Source: Candidatus Gastranaerophilales bacterium
GTDB taxonomy: Bacteria > Cyanobacteriota > Vampirovibrionia > Gastranaerophilales > Gastranaerophilaceae
DNA length: 64,000 bases
Direction of reading: 5' to 3'
Assembly: GCA_947589425.1 (NCBI GenBank)
Contig: CANQAV010000001.1
Location: 280,630 to 344,629, forward strand
Shown: one piece after another, positions 18,616 to 25,976 of the stretch
How the letters are laid out: every line of letters starts with the position of its first letter
Position numbering within the stretch: the stretch's first letter is position 1
Notes under the pieces: model-generated
Told to the model about the DNA's origin: nothing
Databases searched by the model: none
The model's input: only the letters and a program-made list of their open reading frames with translations
Program-made: the position numbers and the translations under genes

Positions 18616-19893
18616 ATGACAAGAATACAAAAAATTTTAAACACGGGAAGAATAACACCAAAACCAATAAAAAGAAAAAAAGAAACTTTAAATACGCATT
18701 CCAAAAAAACAAAAAAAATACTTGTACCCGCACTTTGCTGTCTTGCAATAACAGGTATTGCAGCGATAGGATTAGCGTATAAAAAAAGAAAAATCAATAT
18801 TTTTGATTTGAAAAAAACTCCGAATTTAAACGATAAAATTGCTTCGAATAAAATAAATCAAACCGACAGTAAAATTATAAATCAAGCATACGATAAAACG
18901 AATGATGCCATAGCTCAAACAACAACATTATTGACTTCTCAACAAACGGCTGATAAAGCGATTTTACCTGTTGTTTCGGATAAAAATAGCGAAATTACGG
19001 CAAAACCGAAAAAAGATATTGAAGTAAAAGATTTTAGCGAAAGCGAAGAAAAGGTAAAATTAAAAACAACAATATTACCCGACGGACAAAAATGCACTAC
19101 CTGTTCTAAAGAAAGAATAAAAACCATACAAACAATTGATTTACCAAGAGCTTGCAGTTCAAAAACATATATAGAACAAAAAGGAAAATATGTGCCCCTG
19201 AGAAGAGATTTTCATAAAGTATTTCAAAATAAACACAAAATTATTGAACATTTTCCCGACGGCACTACAAAAATAACATTAACCGATAACGAAGGGTCAA
19301 AAATTATATTTAAAGACAGAAAAGGAAATACGATAACCCCTGATATTGCGAAATTTAAAGCACACATCGAAAAAGATGCCGATTTGATTAATAATGATAC
19401 GGAAAGCTTATCTTCGGGGTGGTATAAAGAATATCAAAATTTGTGTAAAAAATATAATGAATTTCAAAGACCTTTGGGCGTTCCATGCGGAGCTAACGAC
19501 CACTATTTTGAACTTTTACAGCGTGATATGGAATCTGAAGTTTGGGCTGAATATTTAAAAATCGAACAATTCAGAACAAGCTACGATGATAATTCAAGAT
19601 TGATGAAATATTTAAGAGAAAAAGACAACTCCAAAATATTTGATAATCAAAAATTAACGGCCGAAGATACTCAAACGCTCATAAATTCGGATGCAAAATC
19701 TTTTCTGAATGCAATAAGAACGGCATATACCCGCCCCGAAAGCCGATTGGAAAATCAGGATGCATTGCATAACATTGCCGTTATAATAAAAGCCGATAAG
19801 GATGAAGCGGATTTATATAAAAAAGCAAGGCGTTTTAGACTTTTTTCAAAAATCAGGGATTATTTTCATAAAAAAACGATATATTTAGATTAA
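18616..19893 (+). CDS. Unknown protein with single N-terminal membrane helix
   Basis: A 425-residue protein. A basic N-terminus (lysine-rich, residues 1-35) leads into one membrane segment, about residues 36-55 (ILVPALCCLAITGIAAIGLAY), then more lysines. This charge pattern leaves the topology open. A low-complexity linker (about 60-140) follows, and then a domain with a C-x-x-C pair (GQKCTTCSKERIK), repeated tetrad-like FPDGTTKITLTDNEGSKIIF strands and a helical C-terminus. I recognise no family. An AAAAGAAAA purine tract precedes the ATG. It follows the FKG-type gene closely and is the last gene before a tRNA. Confidence 0.6.
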   Translation: MTRIQKILNTGRITPKPIKRKKETLNTHSKKTKKILVPALCCLAITGIAAIGLAYKKRKINIFDLKKTPNLNDKIASNKINQTDSKIINQAYDKTNDAIAQTTTLLTSQQTADKAILPVVSDKNSEITAKPKKDIEVKDFSESEEKVKLKTTILPDGQKCTTCSKERIKTIQTIDLPRACSSKTYIEQKGKYVPLRRDFHKVFQNKHKIIEHFPDGTTKITLTDNEGSKIIFKDRKGNTITPDIAKFKAHIEKDADLINNDTESLSSGWYKEYQNLCKKYNEFQRPLGVPCGANDHYFELLQRDMESEVWAEYLKIEQFRTSYDDNSRLMKYLREKDNSKIFDNQKLTAEDTQTLINSDAKSFLNAIRTAYTRPESRLENQDALHNIAVIIKADKDEADLYKKARRFRLFSKIRDYFHKKTIYLD

Positions 19894-20193
19894 TTTTATA
19901 CTCTTGATAACAAAAAGCTTCGCCTACGGATACAGTCTAACAAGGCTCACTCCTCGCCTGTTTGCTTTATAAAGTTCAGGGTGACATTAAATTTTTTAGC
20001 AAAAGAAAGAGATATAAAAATCCCAAAAGAATTCTTAAAGACAGTCATAGAGAGTATTTTAGACAAGTGCAATGGCAGTTAAGAGGGCTGAACTTTCTAA
20101 ACTATTACAACATAAGCGTTTTGGCGATTTTAAAATTTTTACTTTAAAATTCAAACAAGTTTAAAACGCTTGCTCGATCTCTAAAGGGCACTA
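19894..20193. other. Non-coding stretch between unknown gene and tRNA-Ala
   Basis: About 300 bases with no convincing gene. One stretch (about 19918-19990) is richer in G+C than its surroundings and contains short repeats of the type CTCACTCCTCGCC. A 61-codon frame (19962-20147) lacks a ribosome site and typical codon use, so I regard it as chance. This could be the decayed end of a former gene or a 3' UTR. Confidence 0.4.
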
Positions 20194-20217
20194 AAAAAGA
20201 GCCAAAAGGCTCTTTTT
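20194..20217. terminator. Bidirectional intrinsic terminator
   Basis: AAAAAGAGCC pairs with GGCTCTTTTT across an AAAA loop. A and T runs flank both sides, so it can stop transcripts from the unknown gene on the plus strand and from tRNA-Ala on the minus strand. Confidence 0.8.
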
Positions 20218-20222
20218 ATATA

Positions 20223-20298
20223 TGGTGGAGAATAGGAGACTCGAACTCCTAACCCCCTGCGTGCAAAGCAGGTGCTCTACCAATTGAGCTAATTCCCC
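20223..20298 (-). tRNA. tRNA-Ala (anticodon TGC)
   Basis: Read on the minus strand it begins GGGGAAT, pairing with ATTCTCC (one G-T pair). The D arm is AGCTCAATTGGTAGAGC, the anticodon loop TTTGCAC between CCTGC and GCAGG gives anticodon TGC, and the T arm has GTTCGAGTC. The discriminator A is followed by an encoded CCA (positions 20225-20223), unlike the two other tRNAs in this window. A terminator lies immediately downstream. Confidence 0.97.
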
Positions 20299-20441
20299 AA
20301 AAAATATTTAATTTTCAAATATTAATAATCAGCAATGTTTATGTCGAAACACAATTAAAATCCTAAAATAAACAAAAAAAATAATCAAGCATTTTTTATA
20401 ATTCTAAATTATAAAAAAATAACACTTGATAAATCAACAAC

Positions 20442-20636
20442 TTAAGCAATCACGTTTAATTTTTTACCGTTTTCACATGTTGAAGAATTGCCGTCATCAG
20501 CCGGAGATAAGGCAAGCTCGGTTTGTTTTTTTGCAATTGAATTATTTTTATCAATCCGTTCATTATAAGCATCTCTTGCTGATTTTACATCATTTCCCTT
20601 AAAAGATAATGAACAACTGCCGAGTCTTTGTATCAT
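20442..20636 (-). CDS. Small protein with N-terminal SFKG motif
   Basis: A 64-residue protein starting MIQRLGSCSLSFKGND. A clean TTAGGAGAATAA ribosome site 9 bases before the ATG supports a real gene. After the F-K-G motif (residues 11-14) comes a charged helix (DAYNERIDKNNSIAKKQTE) and a Ser/Asp/Asn-rich tail with one further Cys. It has no signal peptide and no known domain. In effect it is the N-terminal motif plus a short helix, which makes it the smallest member of the set of F-K-G proteins in this window. It lies between tRNA-Ala and thioredoxin, all on the minus strand. Confidence 0.6.
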   Translation of the reverse strand: MIQRLGSCSLSFKGNDVKSARDAYNERIDKNNSIAKKQTELALSPADDGNSSTCENGKKLNVIA

Positions 20637-20727
20637 ATATTATTCTCCTAACAACACACATATACAAAACACGTGAATTGCAAAAATTGCTTTTTCGTAA
20701 ATGATTTTACCATATATTTTTAAATTT

Positions 20728-21030
20728 TTAAATATATTGAGTTAATTTGTTTAAGAGTTGTTCTTTACTGTGATACCCCGCAAACTGTGCCGCAATTTTA
20801 CCGTTTTTAAAAAGTATAAAACTTGGAAAACCGCTAATGCCATATTTTTCAGCAACTTTAGGATGCTTGTCGCAATCCAATTTGCCTATCCAAAAGCCTT
20901 TTGTGTTTAATTCCTCAAGCACTGACTGCTGATTAATGCAAAATTTACACCATGTTGTATAAAAATCAACAAGTTTTAAACCCGTATTTGTTTCTTCATT
21001 GAAATTATTTTCATCTAATTCTTTAAACAT
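20728..21030 (-). CDS. Thioredoxin
   Basis: A 100-residue thioredoxin-fold disulfide reductase. The active site is Trp27-Cys28-Lys-Phe-Cys31 (TTWCKFC), where most thioredoxins have WCGPC; the cis-proline is in SGFPSFILF, and the Asp22 buried acid is in VDFYTTW. The KF dipeptide between the cysteines would change the redox potential, so a role as a specialised thioredoxin or glutaredoxin-like partner is possible. No signal peptide is present, so it is cytoplasmic. AAAGGAATAAATG gives a good ribosome site. No thioredoxin reductase is seen nearby. Confidence 0.9.
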   Translation of the reverse strand: MFKELDENNFNEETNTGLKLVDFYTTWCKFCINQQSVLEELNTKGFWIGKLDCDKHPKVAEKYGISGFPSFILFKNGKIAAQFAGYHSKEQLLNKLTQYI

Positions 21031-21202
21031 TCATTTATTCCTTTCGGTATTATTGTATAATTTATGTTCATTTTTTTTAATCACTCGTTTGAGTTAATAA
21101 AGAATTATTTCAAAATTTTGTAACAATTCTTAAAGAAAAAGCAATTTTTTTTCAAATAAAAACTTAATAAATACAGGTATCTTAATTTTGAAAGAGAGTA
21201 AA

Positions 21203-22162
21203 ATGACTACATGTTACACAATCCAAAGAGGCGATTGCCTTTGGAATATTGCAAAAAGAACCTACGGTGATAATTTAAAATCAAACGGTGATATTGCAAA
21301 AGCCGTTCAATATATAGCGGAAAGCAACAATATATCAAATCCTGATTTGATATATTCGGGAATTAATCTTGCACTTCCTGACTATAATTCAATTTTTTGT
21401 CCGGAGCAAGAAGGAACACAAGAAAATCAAAATACGCAGGAAGAAAATGCATCTCAAAATTTATCTCAAAGCGGACCGGACCAAGGAAACAGCGCTAGCC
21501 AAACTTCAAGTGCAGCTGCTAACAACGCAAATACAACAAATATTTATGAAGAATATGATAAATGGCTTGATGACTCAGAATTGGTAATGCAAGAGTTTGA
21601 AGATTATAATGAATATTTAGAAAACAGAGAATCATATAATGTTCCCCTGACATTTGACTTTATGGAAGGTAAAGACGTAAGTGACGATGATATGTACAAC
21701 GAACAAACTTTAAAAATGGGACAAGGGGAAATTGAAGCAAAAGACTATAATAAAGACGGGGAAGTTGCTTTTGAAGAATACATTACCCAAGAGCTTGACG
21801 GTGGAATTATAGATGAATATAAATCAGCAATTGCCGCAAACCCTGAACTTCAAGACGGAATTGTAGAAAATCTTGTTGATGCATATAAAACCGCTTATAA
21901 ATTATTTAAAATTATTGACAATCAAATGGGCGGAGATAATAACGGAACATTAAATGCACAAGAATTTCAAAATTATTATGAACATTTGGATGAATATACC
22001 GGAGGCAGCGGCAATTCAGTAAGAGACGGCAAATTTGATATTGATTATGTAACCGAATATCCCGAATTTTTAACGGGACAAATTAGCTTATCCGAAGAAG
22101 ATGAAGAAAAATTGAGCCAATCCGCACGCAATATTGTAAAAATACTTTTAAATATAGCGTAA
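21203..22162 (+). CDS. LysM-domain protein with EF-hand-like loops, no signal peptide
   Basis: A 319-residue acidic protein. A LysM domain starts almost at the first residue (YTIQRGDCLWNIAKRTYGDN, ending NLALPDYN at about residue 58). A Gln/Asn/Ser-rich linker (about 65-115) follows. The C-terminal half has EF-hand-like calcium loops: DYNKDGEVAFEE and NQMGGDNNGTLNAQEF, and a further D-x-K-x-D pattern in RDGKFDIDYVTEY. LysM usually binds peptidoglycan or chitin outside the membrane, yet no signal peptide is present. I choose the ATG at 21203 with GAAAGAGAG as ribosome site; the TTG at 21188 would add five polar residues and no signal either. Confidence 0.8.
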   Translation: MTTCYTIQRGDCLWNIAKRTYGDNLKSNGDIAKAVQYIAESNNISNPDLIYSGINLALPDYNSIFCPEQEGTQENQNTQEENASQNLSQSGPDQGNSASQTSSAAANNANTTNIYEEYDKWLDDSELVMQEFEDYNEYLENRESYNVPLTFDFMEGKDVSDDDMYNEQTLKMGQGEIEAKDYNKDGEVAFEEYITQELDGGIIDEYKSAIAANPELQDGIVENLVDAYKTAYKLFKIIDNQMGGDNNGTLNAQEFQNYYEHLDEYTGGSGNSVRDGKFDIDYVTEYPEFLTGQISLSEEDEEKLSQSARNIVKILLNIA

Positions 22163-22220
22163 TAAATTAAAATGATAATTTTTGTGATATAATAAAAAAA
22201 GCACATTGAAAATTTATCAT

Positions 22221-22607
22221 GGGGATGTAACGGTTTCGACGGGGTGAAGTTTATCGTCAGGGTTGCATTTCAAGCCGAATAACTTGTTAAACTTTTCAAA
22301 AAAATAAACGCTAATAACGTTGTAAAAGCTGATTTTGCTCCCAGAGCAATCGCTGCCTAAGTGCGCGTCAGCCACTTTATAGGCCCAGCTTGCCGGTCTG
22401 TAAGGTAAATTATGCAGGCACAACGCATATTTTCATTTAGCGGTATGCGCCAAGTTATAGTTAGATGAAGTTGGCAATCTTTAAAATTGTCTTTGGGTTT
22501 AGTTTTTGGTTGCGGTAATTTTCCAATAAATCCGAGAAGAAAGTGCCTATGAATGTAGATGCTCTTTCGGTATCATTTCGGACGCGAGTTCGACTCTCGC
22601 CATCTCC
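22221..22607 (+). ncRNA. ssrA: Transfer-messenger RNA (tmRNA)
   Basis: One-piece tmRNA of about 387 bases. The 5' end GGGGATG pairs with CATCTCC at the 3' end, followed by the discriminator A; CCA is not encoded. The 5' tRNA-like part has TAACGGTTTCGACGGGG and the 3' T arm GAGTTCGACTCTC. The tag frame starts at GCT 22310 and reads ANNVVKADFAPRAIAA, then TAA at 22358-22360. The first half resembles cyanobacterial tags (ANNIVKF...), and the end A-I-A-A fits ClpX-type recognition. tmRNA with SmpB frees stalled ribosomes and marks the unfinished protein for proteolysis, for example by the ClpP of this window. Confidence 0.97.
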
Positions 22608-22610
22608 AAT

Positions 22611-22776
22611 CTTTTGAAGTTTGAGCCGTACTCCGATGGAGTAGGCGAAAAGAAGAAGCAAAAGGATGTGAGAGCATGGATGGCGTTGCGTTGAGCAACG
22701 GCAGACAACTCAACTCTCTGCAAGGACGACGTAGAAATTTACGAAGCCCCCGACTCGGACAAAAGAATGCAAAAAT
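22611..22776 (+). other. Possible remnant of an IS200/IS605-type element end
   Basis: This stretch is richer in G+C than its neighbours and has no full gene. It carries GATGGCGTTGCGTTGAGCAACG, an inverted repeat around CGTTGCG...CAACG, and GAAGCCCCCGAC near the end. Such GAAGCCCC...-type hairpin ends occur at the 3' ends of tnpB-type elements. One frame reads GEKKKQKDVRAWMALR before a stop. Position directly behind tmRNA, a known insertion hot spot, fits, but the match is by memory only. Confidence 0.25.
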
Positions 22777-23448
22777 CTATTTTACCTCATTAACGGAAGG
22801 TACAATTAAAGTATCTTTTGAAGGCTCTAAAGGCATTGTGCTTATCGGGTTATCCGTTTGCTCTTTAATTTCGGTATTTTGTTCAATATCAGGTTCTTCA
22901 ACCTGTTTTTCATCAATCGTTTGAGTTGGTTCGCTTATCTCTTCTTTTGGTTGTTCAACTGTTTCTTTTTTAACTTCTTTTTTGTGTTTTGAAAAAAGAT
23001 TTTTTATTGATGATTCTTTAGCCGTTTCTTTTTTTGGAAGCATATTGGTGTCGCTTTTCAAATCTACGGCAGGAATTTCAGATGTTTCGGGGGATTGATT
23101 GGTATTATTTTCAACATTTAGCTCAACGGGCGCAAAGATACTTTCAACATTTTCCTGAGCTTTTTGAATTTCTTCTTGAGTTTCTTCGCTGTTTTGAGGA
23201 ACTTCAACGTTTAAATTTTGACTATTCAAATCATTTGTTTGCACGGCATCTTCTGTTTGTTCAGAGGGAGCAGCAGGGGTTTGAGTTTGTTGCGCAGCCC
23301 GGGGAGTTTCAACATTTTGAGGCATTTGAATGGGAGCTAATCTTAATCTATCCAATGCGGGGAGTGTTTTTTGAACTTGTTCATCCGCAAAAACATTCAC
23401 GCTTAAAACTAAAGATAATAAAAAACCCGTCGTCAAAAGTTTTTTCAT
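22777..23448 (-). CDS. Secreted Gln/Glu/Pro-rich protein of unknown function
   Basis: A 223-residue exported protein. A clear signal peptide (MKKLLTTGFLLSLVLSVNVFA, cleavage after VFA) is followed by a long low-complexity chain rich in Glu, Gln, Pro, Thr and Asn with no predicted fold. A basic patch, IKNLFSKHKKEVKKE, lies at about residues 148-162. Proteins of this kind often span the periplasm or tether to the wall, but no binding domain is visible. AAAGGAGGATTTATG is a strong ribosome site, so this is a real gene. It is the last of a run of minus-strand genes starting at the SpoIID-like gene. Confidence 0.7.
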   Translation of the reverse strand: MKKLLTTGFLLSLVLSVNVFADEQVQKTLPALDRLRLAPIQMPQNVETPRAAQQTQTPAAPSEQTEDAVQTNDLNSQNLNVEVPQNSEETQEEIQKAQENVESIFAPVELNVENNTNQSPETSEIPAVDLKSDTNMLPKKETAKESSIKNLFSKHKKEVKKETVEQPKEEISEPTQTIDEKQVEEPDIEQNTEIKEQTDNPISTMPLEPSKDTLIVPSVNEVK

Positions 23449-23534
23449 AAATCCTCCTTTAGCAAAATTAATTTTAAGTTACAGATACATTTTAAACAAT
23501 TTTTTGTTTTATTGTCCAATTTGTAAAGTTTTTC

Positions 23535-23828
23535 TTAAAAAGTCGGAAGCATCATGGTGTCCGTAAATCTTGTTGTATAATCAAGCGCTCTTTGATGATT
23601 AATTTCACGTGAATCAAGCTTAATTTTTCTTGACTGATATTTTGCCGCTTCTTTTTCCGCTTCTTTAATTTTATCTGATTTTTTCATATTCTCTACATCA
23701 ATAAGCGAAGTATTATCTTCAATTACATCAATTCTGACTCCCGAATCTTGAGGCATAATCGGAATTTGTTCTTTTGCTAAAACAGGACTTAGCGCAAAGA
23801 ATACAAGCAAAAACAACACTTTTTTCAT
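23535..23828 (-). CDS. Small secreted protein of unknown function
   Basis: A 97-residue exported protein with signal peptide MKKVLFLLVFFALSPVLA and a mature part of about 79 residues. The mature chain has a beta-like start (IPIMPQDSGVRIDVIEDN), a charged helix (KKSDKIKEAEKEAAKYQ) and a C-terminal segment with HQRALDYTTRFTDTMML. I recognise no family. Its ATG overlaps the stop of tsaC by 4 bases (ATGA-type junction), so it is translated with tsaC although the functions look unrelated. Confidence 0.68.
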   Translation of the reverse strand: MKKVLFLLVFFALSPVLAKEQIPIMPQDSGVRIDVIEDNTSLIDVENMKKSDKIKEAEKEAAKYQSRKIKLDSREINHQRALDYTTRFTDTMMLPTF

Positions 23829-24373
23829 AACTTTATTACACCCTTTCTTATAACTTTATAATCATCATTTTTACATAATATTACGGTCGAAGGCAAATTT
23901 GAATTTTCATCAACCGATATTGGTTTTACTATTGTAGCACAAAAAGAAAATTTTTCGAGTGCTTCTTTATAATTTTTAACGGGATCATCCCCTGAAACAT
24001 TACAGGATGTTGTTGCTAAGACTCTATTTTTTGTGTAGTTAAGGGCATGGAAAAAATCGGGGCTGTTTGGTATTCTGATACCTACTGTATTTTGGTTTGA
24101 TGTAATATAAAAAGGACACAAATCCGATTTTTCAAAAATCAAAGTAAGTGCACCGGGAAGATATTTTTCAATAAGTTTTTGAGCATAATCAGGTATTTTT
24201 TTAATATATTTTTTAAGATTGTTTATATCATCGCTCATTAAAATTAAAGGTTTTTTTTCATCTCTTTTTTTTATTTCATATATTTTAAAAACAGCATCCT
24301 TATCTTCCGGGTTTGCCCCGAAACCCCAAACGGTGTCTGTTTTAAATGCTAAAATTTCCCCTTTTTTAAGCAT
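23825..24373 (-). CDS. tsaC: L-threonylcarbamoyladenylate synthase (Sua5/YciO/YrdC family)
   Basis: A 182-residue YrdC-domain enzyme that makes threonylcarbamoyl-AMP from threonine, bicarbonate and ATP, the first step of t6A37 tRNA modification. Substrate-binding motifs are KTDTVWGFG near the N-terminus, KKRDEKKPLILM, LPGALTLIFE, VGIRIPN and TSCNVSGDDPV. The C-terminal Sua5 extension is absent, so it is the short TsaC type. The partner transferase TsaD is encoded at 49355-50329. It overlaps murJ by 8 bases upstream and the small secreted gene by 4 downstream. Confidence 0.93.
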   Translation of the reverse strand: MLKKGEILAFKTDTVWGFGANPEDKDAVFKIYEIKKRDEKKPLILMSDDINNLKKYIKKIPDYAQKLIEKYLPGALTLIFEKSDLCPFYITSNQNTVGIRIPNSPDFFHALNYTKNRVLATTSCNVSGDDPVKNYKEALEKFSFCATIVKPISVDENSNLPSTVILCKNDDYKVIRKGVIKL

Positions 24374-25976
24374 TATTTTCGCCTTTTTTGAATTTTGCCG
24401 TAATCTTATCTTTTAAATCTTCCAGATATTCAACTTTTAAAATATGAGCAAAGCAAATATAACAAACAAGAGCAATAAGATTAACAATTAAAACTTTTAC
24501 GATTTTTAAAACAAAACCATCCGCCAAAATTGAACTTAATCCTAAGTTTATAAAGTAGCCGATAACAAATGTTAAAAATGCGCACAATAATATTTTTGAA
24601 ACCTGATATAAAAACGCTCTGTATCCGATTGAAATTTTCTTTCTTATCAAAAATGCCAGAAGCGACCCGTTTATTATAGTAATAAATGTCGTTGAAAGGG
24701 CAATACCGTTTATTCCTAAGGGTCCTGTTAGAATTGAGTTGAATATGAATTTTAATAAAATTGAGCCGATTGCAATAAAAAACGGAGTTTTTGAATCATT
24801 AAAAGAATAATATAATCTTGTAATTGAGTCCCTAAACATATAAGGAATTATTGATAAAGATATGAAAAACAATACATCCGCCACCATAAGAGTTGCTTGA
24901 TGAGAAAAAGCCCCCCTTTCAAGAGCAATCGAAATTAAATCCACTCTTGATACAAATATAACCACCATCATAAAAGTACCCGCCAAAATCAAAGAGCCGA
25001 CCCCTTTGTTAAAATAATGGCGGACTTCATCATATTTTTTCTGGGCTACAAGCCTTGAAAACAAAGGAAATAATGGTACTAAAAGAGCCGAGAGCATTAA
25101 CCCTACGGGAAATTGAAAAATTCTGTTTGCATAGCCGTATGCAGTCCATTGCCCTTCCAGTAAACCTGAAGCAAAGAAAATATCAACATATATTCCGATT
25201 TGCCCGATTGTAGAAGATAAAAATGCGGGCATTAAAAGCTCGAGTATTTCGTTGAAATTTTTATTATGAAAAAAATCAAAAGCGGGTTTAAAAGTATATC
25301 CTAATTTCATCACAACGGGAGTTTGTATAAGAAGCTGAAGAAAAGCACCTATTGTTGTACCAAGCGCAAGATAAAAACCCGTTTTATCTCCGTTTGAAAA
25401 AATTAAAGTAAGAATTATACCGATTGACATCATTGAAGGAGCAATGTTAGGAAGCAAAAACTTGTTATATGTTACCAAAATTCCGTAATATAGCCCTAAA
25501 AGCGCACCTATAACGATAACCAGACACATATTCTTAAGATGATATGCCGCCAGATGAGATAATTCGGGGGAAGCTTGAGATATGATGACATTCATAACCT
25601 GCTGAGGGAAAAAGAAGCAAACAAGAGCAATCAGACCGAATATTAAAATTGAAAACGTTTCATAAGTATTGAAAAGTTTTTTAACTTCTTTTGGCGGTTT
25701 TATCGTAAAATCTTTTATTAATTTTGAAAAAACACTGACTGTGGCGCTGTGAAAAGGACCGCCCATACCGCCCAATATAACAATCGCAAGTGCGGGAATT
25801 TGATAAGCATAAAAATATGCATCCGATACAAGACTTGCGCCGTAGTATTTTGCAACAAAAATATCCCGAAGAAAACCCGCAATTTTAGACAGCAGGATAA
25901 CTATAACAATAAGCCCTGCGCTCCTTAAGAGTCCTTGACCTTTTGTGTTATTAATTTCTTTGCTTTCTTCGGACAT
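24366..25976 (-). CDS. murJ: Lipid II flippase MurJ
   Basis: Inner-membrane protein of 536 residues with about 14 helices, of the MOP/MVF exporter superfamily, which flips lipid II to the outer face for peptidoglycan synthesis. Family features are SKIAGFLRDIFVAKYYGAS at the N-terminus, the AFRIPN-equivalent AYQIPALA, the helix RIFQFPVGLMLSALLVPLFPLFSR, and ALERGAFS, matching the usual FERGAF segment. Its start follows the stop of the SpoIID-like gene directly (TAAATG), and tsaC overlaps its end, so at least four genes form a tight operon. Confidence 0.95.
   Translation of the reverse strand: MSEESKEINNTKGQGLLRSAGLIVIVILLSKIAGFLRDIFVAKYYGASLVSDAYFYAYQIPALAIVILGGMGGPFHSATVSVFSKLIKDFTIKPPKEVKKLFNTYETFSILIFGLIALVCFFFPQQVMNVIISQASPELSHLAAYHLKNMCLVIVIGALLGLYYGILVTYNKFLLPNIAPSMMSIGIILTLIFSNGDKTGFYLALGTTIGAFLQLLIQTPVVMKLGYTFKPAFDFFHNKNFNEILELLMPAFLSSTIGQIGIYVDIFFASGLLEGQWTAYGYANRIFQFPVGLMLSALLVPLFPLFSRLVAQKKYDEVRHYFNKGVGSLILAGTFMMVVIFVSRVDLISIALERGAFSHQATLMVADVLFFISLSIIPYMFRDSITRLYYSFNDSKTPFFIAIGSILLKFIFNSILTGPLGINGIALSTTFITIINGSLLAFLIRKKISIGYRAFLYQVSKILLCAFLTFVIGYFINLGLSSILADGFVLKIVKVLIVNLIALVCYICFAHILKVEYLEDLKDKITAKFKKGENNA

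Noticed and set aside
19962..20147. Open frame of 61 codons as a small gene
   Set aside because: No ribosome site, no signal or domain and atypical residues; it lies in a stretch without other coding character.
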